The notes below the pieces were generated by a model. That model was given only the letters and a program-made list of their open reading frames with translations, did no database searches and was not told the origin of the DNA. A stretch of DNA of 16,536 nucleotides from Treponema sp. (GTDB lineage: Bacteria; Spirochaetota; Spirochaetia; Treponematales; Treponemataceae). Of this stretch, positions 1-6,361 are shown piece after piece; the first letter of the stretch is position 1, and every line of letters begins with the position of its first letter. The position numbers were made by a program, and so were the translations under genes. Where the stretch lies: contig JAEETM010000075.1 of the NCBI GenBank assembly GCA_016290335.1, positions 1-16,536 on the forward strand, read 5' to 3'.

Positions 1-897
1 ATGATTGCTCAGATGTTTGTATTTGTTACTCCAGACTATGTTCAAATGTGCCGCCTTATGGGTGATGAAGCCGAAGCAAAACGCGCTGAAGAGCTTTGCA
101 AAAAGATGGAAGAAGCTATCTGTACTGCAGGCTGGGACGGTGAATGGTATGTTCGTGCTTATGATGATTTTGGCCACAAAATTGGTAGCCACGAATGCGA
201 AGATGGAAAAATCTTTATTGAAAGCCAGGGCTTTGGTACTATGGCAAAGATTGGAGCCGATAAGGGGTACCCACAGAAATCACTCGACAGCGTAAAAAAA
301 TATCTTGATTCTAAATACGGTATTGTAATTCTCTGGCCAGCATACCAGAACTACCACGTAGAACTTGGTGAAGTTTCTTCTTATCCACCTGGATACAAAG
401 AGAACGGCGGTATTTTCTGCCACAACAATCCTTGGGTTGTAATTGGTGAAGTTGTAAACGGTCGTCCTGAAGATGCCTTTGAACACTACACAAAGATTGC
501 TCCGGCCTGGGTAGAAGAAAAATGGTCTGATATCCACCGCACAGAACCTTATGTATACAGCCAGATGGTTGCAGGAAAAGAAGCTCGCCGCGAAGGTGAA
601 GCTAAAAACTCATGGCTTACTGGTACTGCTGCCTGGAACTTTGTTGCACTTTCACAGTACATCTGCGGTTTGCGTCCACAGCATGCAGGTCTTGAAATTG
701 AACCACGCCTGCCAAGCCACGTAAAGAATGCAGAAATTACACGTAAGTTCCGTGGTGTAACTTACCACATTACTGTTGAAAACAAAAAGAATACAGGTGC
801 TGTTTCCCTTGAAGTTAAGGGCGGAAAGGCAAATGGTTTGATTGTTGCTGCAGATAAGGGTGTAAAGGAAGTTTACGTAAAGGCAACGGTTGCGTAA
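1..897 (+). CDS. GH94 cellobiose phosphorylase, C-terminal part (5' end outside window)
   Basis: This is the last 298 residues of a glycoside phosphorylase of family GH94, which splits cellobiose with inorganic phosphate into glucose 1-phosphate and glucose in the cytoplasm. The frame is open to the window edge, so the ATG at base 1 is probably an internal methionine; family members are about 800 residues. Visible family blocks are SSYPPGYKENGGIFCHNNPW (residues 126-145), HRTEPYVY (179-186), and NSWLTGTAAW (203-212), which belong to the (alpha/alpha)6 barrel and its phosphate/sugar site. A short beta-rich C-terminal domain with RKFRGVTYHI follows. The general-acid aspartate of the family lies just upstream of this fragment and is not in the window. 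The blocks fit cellobiose phosphorylase better than chitobiose or cellodextrin phosphorylase, but exact substrate is an inference. It converges on the AlbA_2 gene across a hairpin. Confidence 0.93.
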   Translation: MIAQMFVFVTPDYVQMCRLMGDEAEAKRAEELCKKMEEAICTAGWDGEWYVRAYDDFGHKIGSHECEDGKIFIESQGFGTMAKIGADKGYPQKSLDSVKKYLDSKYGIVILWPAYQNYHVELGEVSSYPPGYKENGGIFCHNNPWVVIGEVVNGRPEDAFEHYTKIAPAWVEEKWSDIHRTEPYVYSQMVAGKEARREGEAKNSWLTGTAAWNFVALSQYICGLRPQHAGLEIEPRLPSHVKNAEITRKFRGVTYHITVENKKNTGAVSLEVKGGKANGLIVAADKGVKEVYVKATVA

Positions 898-926
898 AAA
901 AGGATTCCCCGGTCAAGCCGGGGAAT
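896..926 (-). terminator. Intrinsic terminator for the minus-strand AlbA_2 transcript; REP-like palindrome
   Basis: A perfect 9-bp inverted repeat (ATTCCCCGG at 904-912, CCGGGGAAT at 918-926) with a 5-base loop. Read on the minus strand it is followed, after two C, by six T (complement of 896-901), the form of a Rho-independent terminator. On the plus strand no T-run follows, so it is a weaker end for the phosphorylase transcript. Its core (CATTCCCCGG, CTTGA, CCGGGGAAT) resembles palindromes that I recall being dispersed in many copies in bacterial genomes, so it may be a repeat element serving as a terminator. Confidence 0.75.
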
Positions 927-935
927 GACAGAATG

Positions 936-1529
936 TTATTGCTGCAGATGTTTTAAAGCGTATCTAATTTGCAAAAAATACAAATCGCCAATTTCATCAC
1001 CATATGGATTGTTCGCAACCAGGCTTTTGAGACGAGAAATTTCAAGTGCATCAGAATCTTCATCAGATGCAGCAGCAAGCAGTTTTTCAGAATAAGCCAA
1101 TGTCTCTAATTCCTTATTTCTCATAGAAATATTATATTGAGACCAGGAAAAAACTTCTGGCGAACCATCTCTCTTTAACCGCCGCCCCATTATCCTTCCG
1201 TCTACCGAAGCAAGACCACTTCTTGACATTGGAACCCTAATAGCAAGCACAGAAGCTCTTCCAAAGGTAGTTTCTTCTTCTATAATTTCTGTCTGAACGC
1301 AAAGTGAAGGTTCAGTTTTATTTGAAATAAGAGATTTTATCCCTGCCAAATCATAATGTTCTTTGTTAATACCAGTTATTTCACCATTATCTTCAATTCC
1401 AACGTATATAATCCCACCAAAGGTATTTGCTAAAGCAACTACCTCATCGAGCAATTCTGAATCGCTTATATTTCTACTACCGCTTAAAAACTCAACTGTA
1501 AAAGATTCTTTTTCTGGAATTGAGCGCAT
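936..1529 (-). CDS. Short AlbA_2 (Schlafen AlbA-like) domain protein, probably C-terminally truncated
   Basis: A 197-residue protein with the AlbA_2 putative DNA/ATP-binding fold. Its marks are the N-terminal SFTVEF block with E13 and F14, the ALANTFGG block (residues 32-39) and VGIEDNGEITG (43-53), followed by the RRLKRDGSPEVFSWS segment. The start is set by a clear Shine-Dalgarno AGGTGG (complement of 1538-1543), 8 bases before the ATG at 1529; an in-frame TTG at 1550 and an ATG at 1535 lie upstream of, or too close to, that site. Family proteins are often 400-550 residues, with a further linker, ATPase-like and winged-helix part. Here the protein stops within a segment (DALEISRLKSLVANN) that normally leads into those parts, 10 bases before the hairpin at 904-926. 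It may be a truncated relic or a genuine short form. It follows the phosphate symporter by 43 bases with no terminator between, so co-transcription is likely. Function is unknown. Confidence 0.8.
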   Translation of the reverse strand: MRSIPEKESFTVEFLSGSRNISDSELLDEVVALANTFGGIIYVGIEDNGEITGINKEHYDLAGIKSLISNKTEPSLCVQTEIIEEETTFGRASVLAIRVPMSRSGLASVDGRIMGRRLKRDGSPEVFSWSQYNISMRNKELETLAYSEKLLAAASDEDSDALEISRLKSLVANNPYGDEIGDLYFLQIRYALKHLQQ

Positions 1530-1572
1530 TATCATAACCACCTGATTCAATTTAATTTATTAACATTCACTC

Positions 1573-3222
1573 TTACATTACAAGTGCACTTGAAATGGTA
1601 AAACAGTTATCACCGATGTGTTCGATGGCACGTACAATATCAATGTAGAGAAGCTCGGCTTTAACATCGGCACCGCCTTCGAGACGTTTGCGGGCAACCT
1701 TCTTCAAATCCTTGCGGAATGCATCTATGCCATCTTCAAGCTCGCGGGCAAGCTCAAGCTTTTCGGAAGTAATCTGTTTATTTATATTTATGCGGATAAA
1801 CTGGAGGAACTGGCGGACAAGCTCAATGTAAGGAAGCAGGCGCTCCATATCCTCAGTTTTAAAGGTCATTTTCTTTTCGATTGAGCGGCAGATAAGCATA
1901 ATTGTTCCAAAACAGCTGTCGCTCATATTTTCAAGCTCATCTACAATCTGAATCATGGAAGAAATATGTGTAAGCTGCTTTTCTGTAATCTGCAGGGCCT
2001 GACACTTAATAAGATAATGAGTAATCTGCTCGTGCATCTGGTCAACATAATCTTCTGCATTAACCATAAGCTCTTTATATTTTTCTATATAATCATTGTT
2101 TCGTTTTGTAATACCAATCTGAATCTTATCAAACATATCGGTAACAACATCGGTCATATCTGCAATTGCGGCTTCTACCTGAATGATATGGGTTGTAACG
2201 CTGTCTTTTGCAGGAAGCTGTACGAAATCGAGTCTGTAGATGTTGTTCTGCTTTTCTTTATCATCCTTAATGATTTTTTTAGAAAGAAGTACAAGAGGAT
2301 TCTGAAGAGGCAGAAGTATTACCGTAGACAGAGTTTTAAATACCGTATGCAGCATTGAAATGCGGATTGCAATGTTTGAGTTTGCGTGGCCCGGTGTAAG
2401 CAGTACAACAAGGTCAAGGAAAGGCTTAAAGAAGATAAGTGCAAGGATTGTACCGAATACATTGAACATTACGTGAATTGCGGCTGAACGGCGGGCATCT
2501 GCATTTGCATTTACAGCACCAAGAATTGCATCTATTGTAGAACCAATGTTGCTTCCCAGTGTCATTGCGGCGGCAAGTTCCCAGTTTATAAGACCATTGT
2601 AGGCCATGGTGATTACGATAGCAGAAAAGGCTGAAGATGAATGAAGGAGTGCTGTAATCAGAATACCGATGATAAAGCCAAGGCAGATTGCAAAAAAACC
2701 GCTTCCCTGAATCTTAAAGAGCCAGCCCAGCTGTTCCGGTGTAAATACATCGCTTAAGCCCGACAAACCAAGGAAAAGCATTCCAAAACCCATAATTGCT
2801 TCGCCAAGATTCTTATAAGGGCCTTTTTTCTTAATAAGGATGGTCAGGAAATATCCTAGACCAAATACTGGAATTGCAAAAGCTGAAATCTTAAAATTAA
2901 AGCCGAAGATTGAAACAATCCAGGCTGTGATTGTAGTACCAATGTTTGCACCAAAAATAACACCCACAGATTGAGTAAGGGTCATCAAGCCTGCATTTAC
3001 AAAGGTTACGACCATTACGGTTGTTGCACCAGAAGACTGTACAATCATTGTAACGACGAGACCTGTAAGAAGAGCTACAAAACGGTTGCCTGTTATAACG
3101 CTCAGAGCACGCTGGAGCTTTTCTCCGGCACTTTTCTGAACACCGTCACTCATCAGCTTCATTCCGTAAAGGAGGAATCCGAGGCTGCCGATTAGTTCAA
3201 ACACGGGCATTAAGAAGTTCAT
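1573..3222 (-). CDS. Na+/phosphate cotransporter family protein (NptA/YjbB type) with PhoU-like tail
   Basis: An inner-membrane protein of 549 residues, the usual length for bacterial Na/Pi cotransporters of the PF02690 family. It carries the two inverted repeats typical of the family: QSSGATT (62-68) with GANIGTT (91-97), and HSSSAFSAIVIT (194-205) with GSNIGSTIDA (223-232). The QSS-type motifs line the substrate/sodium path. About nine hydrophobic segments cover residues 5-315. The region from about 345 to 545 is charged and helical and matches the PhoU-like domain usually fused to this family, likely a regulatory part in the cytoplasm. It probably moves inorganic phosphate with sodium; some homologues export phosphate, so direction is uncertain. 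No Shine-Dalgarno precedes the ATG; a good promoter ends 8 bases before it (see separate entry). Confidence 0.92.
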   Translation of the reverse strand: MNFLMPVFELIGSLGFLLYGMKLMSDGVQKSAGEKLQRALSVITGNRFVALLTGLVVTMIVQSSGATTVMVVTFVNAGLMTLTQSVGVIFGANIGTTITAWIVSIFGFNFKISAFAIPVFGLGYFLTILIKKKGPYKNLGEAIMGFGMLFLGLSGLSDVFTPEQLGWLFKIQGSGFFAICLGFIIGILITALLHSSSAFSAIVITMAYNGLINWELAAAMTLGSNIGSTIDAILGAVNANADARRSAAIHVMFNVFGTILALIFFKPFLDLVVLLTPGHANSNIAIRISMLHTVFKTLSTVILLPLQNPLVLLSKKIIKDDKEKQNNIYRLDFVQLPAKDSVTTHIIQVEAAIADMTDVVTDMFDKIQIGITKRNNDYIEKYKELMVNAEDYVDQMHEQITHYLIKCQALQITEKQLTHISSMIQIVDELENMSDSCFGTIMLICRSIEKKMTFKTEDMERLLPYIELVRQFLQFIRININKQITSEKLELARELEDGIDAFRKDLKKVARKRLEGGADVKAELLYIDIVRAIEHIGDNCFTISSALVM

Positions 3223-3230
3223 AATAATGA

Positions 3231-3259
3231 ATGATACACGAAAAATAAGGTTGTTTCAA
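3231..3259 (-). promoter_or_regulatory. Sigma-70-type promoter for the phosphate symporter, at leaderless distance
   Basis: On the minus strand TTGAAA (complement of 3254-3259) and TATCAT (complement of 3231-3236) are separated by exactly 17 bases. Both hexamers match the consensus at most positions. Transcription would start near base 3224, one or two bases before the ATG at 3222, so the mRNA would have almost no leader. No ribosome-binding site is visible in the 8 bases between the -10 box and the ATG. Confidence 0.6.
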
Positions 3260-3336
3260 TGCAAAGAAATCTACTCTCAGCAAGATTCGGATTATTCAAA
3301 ACAATAATTATAGGTCTGATTTATGTATTTGCCTGT

Positions 3337-3366
3337 TTTCACAGAAACAAAAATATACTATATTAT
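3337..3366 (+). promoter_or_regulatory. Possible promoter for the lipoprotein gene
   Basis: TTTCAC (3337-3342) and TATTAT (3361-3366) are 18 bases apart, and another -10-like box, TATACT, lies at 3354-3359. Either would give a leader of only about 4 to 11 bases before the ATG at 3377, which has no Shine-Dalgarno. The region is very A/T rich, so chance matches are easy. Confidence 0.35.
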
Positions 3367-3376
3367 ATTTGTGATT

Positions 3377-4174
3377 ATGAAACCTTTTAATAATACAAAA
3401 TCATACCAACTTTTTGTGGCTATCATCATTTCACTTTCCATCTTTTCTATAAATGCCTGCCACAAGGAAGAGCCAGAAGAAATTGACCAGAATATTGCGC
3501 AGTTAAAAATATCAGATTCTTCGGAAGTAAATCCTTTTGGTAATTCAGAAAACTGCTGGCAGTATACAAACAAGAAAATCTACATACTTTTTGGATACGA
3601 CTTTAATGACCAGGAGCTTGTAAACTCCTGCACAAGTCTGCTTGAAAAAAAATACGGACTTACTGCTGACGGAGGTTTGATTCAAACAATCACCTACCCT
3701 GACAGCTTTAAGCACAACGGAAAAAACTATATTTCTGAACTGACTTCAATGCTTACAGAAGCAGACGGCGACTTACTGGGAGTAATAATTCTTGGTGCCC
3801 CGGACAATACACATATAGCTCTTGGGCGCTTGCAGGATTACTGGAGCATGAAGGTTCCTTATCCTGTTTTTTCACTTTTTCCACAGGATGAATCGCTTGG
3901 AATGGAATCTACCTGTGACCTGGTTTTAGACAAGCAGCAGACAGCAGATGTTACCGGCAGCATAGTTTCTGAAGAAGCTGTGAGTCAGAAAATTAATGAT
4001 TTTCCGGAAATCCTTTTCTCCTGCATTGATTATATGATGATTTTAAACGGACCACTAAAAAAAGATGGTTCTGTACAGGCTCATGTAGCCCAGATGCTGC
4101 ACGGGAAAAAACTCCAATATTACACAGATCCCGAAACGGGACTTCACGCAATAAATCACTTTGTGCTATACTAA
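3377..4174 (+). CDS. Uncharacterised spirochaetal lipoprotein
   Basis: A 265-residue protein with a type II signal peptide: MKPFNNTK, a hydrophobic stretch (residues 11-24) and the lipobox SINAC with the lipidated Cys at 28. The signal peptide fixes the start at 3377; an in-frame ATG at 3323 would add 18 residues before it and is unlikely. The mature part begins with an acidic linker. The body has alternating beta strands and helices, such as KKIYILFGYDF, then GLIQTITYPD, then LLGVIILGAP, which resembles a periplasmic-binding-protein-like Rossmann fold; the YPDSF segment recalls the DUF3798 family, but I could not confirm it. It would sit on the periplasmic face of a membrane. The gene ends 6 bases before the phosphoesterase gene. 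No Shine-Dalgarno is visible; the sequence before the ATG is A/T rich with -10-like boxes. I do not recognise a function. Confidence 0.75.
   Translation: MKPFNNTKSYQLFVAIIISLSIFSINACHKEEPEEIDQNIAQLKISDSSEVNPFGNSENCWQYTNKKIYILFGYDFNDQELVNSCTSLLEKKYGLTADGGLIQTITYPDSFKHNGKNYISELTSMLTEADGDLLGVIILGAPDNTHIALGRLQDYWSMKVPYPVFSLFPQDESLGMESTCDLVLDKQQTADVTGSIVSEEAVSQKINDFPEILFSCIDYMMILNGPLKKDGSVQAHVAQMLHGKKLQYYTDPETGLHAINHFVLY
4164..4172 (+). promoter_or_regulatory. Extended -10 box for the phosphoesterase, overlapping the upstream stop codon
   Basis: TGCTATACT at 4164-4172 is an extended -10 element (TG, one base, TATACT) that overlaps the TAA stop of the lipoprotein gene at its last base. A partial -35, TTCACG (4143-4148), lies 18 bases upstream. 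The -10 box ends 8 bases before the ATG at 4181, so a transcript from it would be essentially leaderless. Confidence 0.4.
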
Positions 4175-4180
4175 CGCCCT

Positions 4181-4876
4181 ATGATTGAACTCATTCAACA
4201 AAAAGACGATTTAATTGGCTCTATGGAAGCTATTAATAACTTAAAGCAAAAAGAGCATGCCAGAGTTATTGTAATTTCTGATATACATGGAGAATACAGA
4301 GCTTTGCTTCAGGTTATCAGAAGATATGGTCCCGAATGCGATGCAATCATTTTTTGCGGAGACATAGAAAGAGACCTGAGAAATCTTTTGGAAACTGCTT
4401 TTGCAGATGATGATTTTAGAGAGTTGATACCACCAGTTATGGCTTTTGTGAGGGGAAATTGCGACCAGATTCCAATGCTGGAAGTTGAAACATCTACTGA
4501 TGACAAACAGATCAAAATGGAAAGATTCCGTTTTCCAGACAGGCAGTATTTAACAGTAAACGGTCAGCGCATTTTAATATGTCACGGTCACTTAGAAAGT
4601 GTTGAACACAGCACGGCCTGTCTTTACACCGAAATGAGATACAATCACTGTACAATTGCAGTTCACGGGCATACACACAAGCCAGCTAACATTTATCTGA
4701 TGGGAAACCAATATAGAATTATAAATCCAGGCAGCATACACGACCCGAGAGACGGTTATCCTGCAACCTTTGCAATTTTAACAGTTGAGAAAAATTTTGT
4801 TGATACTGCATTTATAGAAACAAAAAGCTCTCTGGACAGTCTGGGCGATTTTACTGTTCTGAAAAATTTTTCATAA
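4181..4876 (+). CDS. YfcE/MJ0936-type metallophosphoesterase
   Basis: A 231-residue cytoplasmic calcineurin-like phosphoesterase with every metal-binding motif of the family: SDIHG (D34, H36), GD (D61), GNCD (N93), CHGH (H135) and GHTH (H164, H166), then NPGS. YfcE-type enzymes are manganese-dependent phosphodiesterases active on model substrates; the natural substrate here is unknown. The family normally begins directly at the first strand, so the 27 residues before VIVISDIHG form an N-terminal extension, unless translation starts at M15 (base 4223). Neither start has a Shine-Dalgarno. An insertion between GNCD and CHGH (EVETSTDDKQIKMERFRFPD) is longer than in minimal members. It follows the lipoprotein gene by 6 bases and may be read both from that gene and from its own promoter at the lipoprotein stop codon. 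Its stop lies 6 bases from that of the converging hydrolase gene. Confidence 0.9.
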   Translation: MIELIQQKDDLIGSMEAINNLKQKEHARVIVISDIHGEYRALLQVIRRYGPECDAIIFCGDIERDLRNLLETAFADDDFRELIPPVMAFVRGNCDQIPMLEVETSTDDKQIKMERFRFPDRQYLTVNGQRILICHGHLESVEHSTACLYTEMRYNHCTIAVHGHTHKPANIYLMGNQYRIINPGSIHDPRDGYPATFAILTVEKNFVDTAFIETKSSLDSLGDFTVLKNFS

Positions 4877-4882
4877 TCATTT

Positions 4883-5533
4883 TTACAAAACAAAGCAGTA
4901 GCTTTCATGACCCGGATAAACCTTTGTACCGGCTGGGATTGTTGTCTTGATTTTTACAAGGCTTTTTTTAAGTAAATTAAAATCTCCTCCGGCCATGTCT
5001 GTTCTACCGTAACCACCTTGATCAAAAAGAGTGTCCCCGCTAATTAGAAGACCATCCTTTTCATTGTAAAGACAGATTGAACCAGGTGTATGACCCGGTG
5101 TATGAATTACCTTCCAGTCTGGTGCTTCTATGCACTCAAGAGTTTGACCGTCAACAAGAGGGATTTCTGCGGGAGGAATTTTTGAAATTAATGGAATAAA
5201 CTGTGAAATACCAAAAAGAGAGATGACTGCAGCTCCCATTGGTCCGGGAGGATTCTGCAGCTCATCAAATTCTGCCTGATGTATCAGAACAGGGGCTTTG
5301 GGAAATGCCTGTTTTACTGGAGCTATTCCAGTTATATGGTCAAAATGACTGTGAGTTAATACAATTCCCGTACATTCCAGCTTTTCTTTTTTAAGGTAAT
5401 CAACAATTACCGTTTCATCGCGGGAAATACTGCAGGCAGCCGGGTCAACCACAAAACATTTTTTTTCACCAACAGGAACGACAAGTGTATTTACAGCAAG
5501 TCCTCCTGTTCTGATAACATGAATCTTAGTCAA
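4883..5533 (-). CDS. Metallo-beta-lactamase-fold hydrolase (glyoxalase II-like), TTG start
   Basis: A 216-residue cytoplasmic hydrolase with the zinc-binding motifs of the metallo-beta-lactamase superfamily: THSHFDH (H61, H63, D65, H66), HTPGHTPGS (H148), SGDTLF (D167) and YPGHES (H209). Small members resembling glyoxalase II hydrolyse thioesters such as S-lactoylglutathione or persulfides, but the C-terminal glutathione-binding domain of true glyoxalase II is absent, so the substrate is open. The frame has no ATG near the domain start. TTG at 5533 is preceded, with 6 bases between, by AGAGG (complement of 5540-5544) and gives the expected N-terminus TKIHVIRTGGLAVNT. The frame stays open further upstream, but that part overlaps the acidic tail of the RNA-binding protein gene and is not coding. 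It is the last gene of the clpP operon, beginning 13 bases after the previous stop. Confidence 0.9.
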   Translation of the reverse strand: MTKIHVIRTGGLAVNTLVVPVGEKKCFVVDPAACSISRDETVIVDYLKKEKLECTGIVLTHSHFDHITGIAPVKQAFPKAPVLIHQAEFDELQNPPGPMGAAVISLFGISQFIPLISKIPPAEIPLVDGQTLECIEAPDWKVIHTPGHTPGSICLYNEKDGLLISGDTLFDQGGYGRTDMAGGDFNLLKKSLVKIKTTIPAGTKVYPGHESYCFVL

Positions 5534-5546
5534 TACAGACCTCTGA

Positions 5547-6332
5547 TTAAATACCGCCAAAAGGTTCTTTATCTGCAGTTGCTTTCTCTGCTGCTGCGTA
5601 AGCTGCGGCATCCTCTGCAGACATTTCTTCTGCTTCGCTATCGTAATTTTCTTCGTAGTTATCTGAGTAAGCTTCTGCTTTTTCTTCTCCGGCATCTTCA
5701 TCCTTCTGCTTTGAGAAGCTTACAACAAGCTTGCGGCCACGGTAATCATAACCGTTTAATTTATCAATTGCAGTCTGGCAGTCTTCTGTATAAAGCTGAA
5801 CAAAAGAATAATTAGCCAGAACCTTAATATCTCCTATTCTTTCTCTATCAATACCGCCAACAGCAATAAGAAGTCCTACTAAATCTCGAGGATATACACG
5901 GCGGTTTTTTCCAATGCTTACAAAAATTGAGGTAGCCAGTTCTGCTGGGATTTCTACTCTTGTGTGTCGTGGTCGCTCTTCTGTTTCTGCAGCAGCTGTT
6001 CTATCTGTTCCTTCAAAGCTTCTTTCTTTACGAGTTGAAGCCTTATAATCATCCTTTCTTTCTCTTGTATTTTCGTTCTTGTTTTTTGCCGCACCAAATC
6101 TATTAGCCTTTGGTTTTCCAAAAGAATGATAATGCTTTAATGCATCTTTAAGCATATAAGCAGTTACATACTTACGGCGTGAAAGAGGTACATTCTTCTT
6201 AAAAAGTCTTATTAACTCTGTAAGTGTATCAATATCCTCTTCTGTAGTAATTTTTTCGACAGCGTTCACTAAAAAATCAGCTGTCTTTTCTTCATTGATT
6301 TCAAACCCTCTGTTGTAGTTGTTGTAACCCAT
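5547..6332 (-). CDS. Stand-alone DbpA-type RNA-binding domain protein
   Basis: A 261-residue protein that lacks a helicase core but carries the RNA-recognition fold found at the C-terminus of DEAD-box helicases DbpA and CsdA (PF03880). That domain spans about residues 133-207: IFVSIGKNRRVYPRDLVGLL, then GDIKVLANYSFVQL, then KLNGYDYRGRKLVVSFS. Before it lies a helical domain (12-68) and a basic, low-complexity linker (71-125, rich in K, R and N); after it an acidic tail (211-250, rich in E, D and A). It probably binds structured RNA, as DbpA does with 23S rRNA, and may act in ribosome assembly or as a helicase partner; this is inferred from the fold. A strong Shine-Dalgarno, AAGGAG (complement of 6339-6344), lies 6 bases before the ATG. 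It sits 29 bases after the acetyltransferase gene in the clpP operon. Confidence 0.85.
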   Translation of the reverse strand: MGYNNYNRGFEINEEKTADFLVNAVEKITTEEDIDTLTELIRLFKKNVPLSRRKYVTAYMLKDALKHYHSFGKPKANRFGAAKNKNENTRERKDDYKASTRKERSFEGTDRTAAAETEERPRHTRVEIPAELATSIFVSIGKNRRVYPRDLVGLLIAVGGIDRERIGDIKVLANYSFVQLYTEDCQTAIDKLNGYDYRGRKLVVSFSKQKDEDAGEEKAEAYSDNYEENYDSEAEEMSAEDAAAYAAAEKATADKEPFGGI

Positions 6333-6361
6333 AAAAATCTCCTTAAAAAGAAATAAAAAAA

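Noticed and set aside
936..1529. A phage-defence island built around the AlbA_2/Schlafen-like gene
   Set aside because: AlbA_2 proteins do occur in defence islands, but the neighbours here are metabolic and transport genes, with no nuclease, methyltransferase, integrase or reverse transcriptase.
1618..2358. Plus-strand open frames opposite the phosphate symporter, and similar antisense frames elsewhere (for example 9827-10138, 14284-14598, 15431-15852)
   Set aside because: Their products lack recognisable domains or sensible composition, have no ribosome-binding sites, and lie within strongly supported genes on the other strand.
3323..3376. An upstream start for the lipoprotein
   Set aside because: It would place 18 residues, mostly hydrophobic, before a complete type II signal peptide, and it spans the likely -10 boxes.
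4861..4872. The perfect palindrome GAAAAATTTTTC as a terminator
   Set aside because: It has no loop and no GC, lies within the last codons of the phosphoesterase gene, and could not form a stable RNA hairpin.
5534..5701. A longer N-terminus for the metallo-beta-lactamase-fold protein
   Set aside because: The 56 extra residues, rich in K and Q, overlap the acidic tail of the RNA-binding protein in another frame and precede the domain; a TTG with a Shine-Dalgarno fits the domain start.
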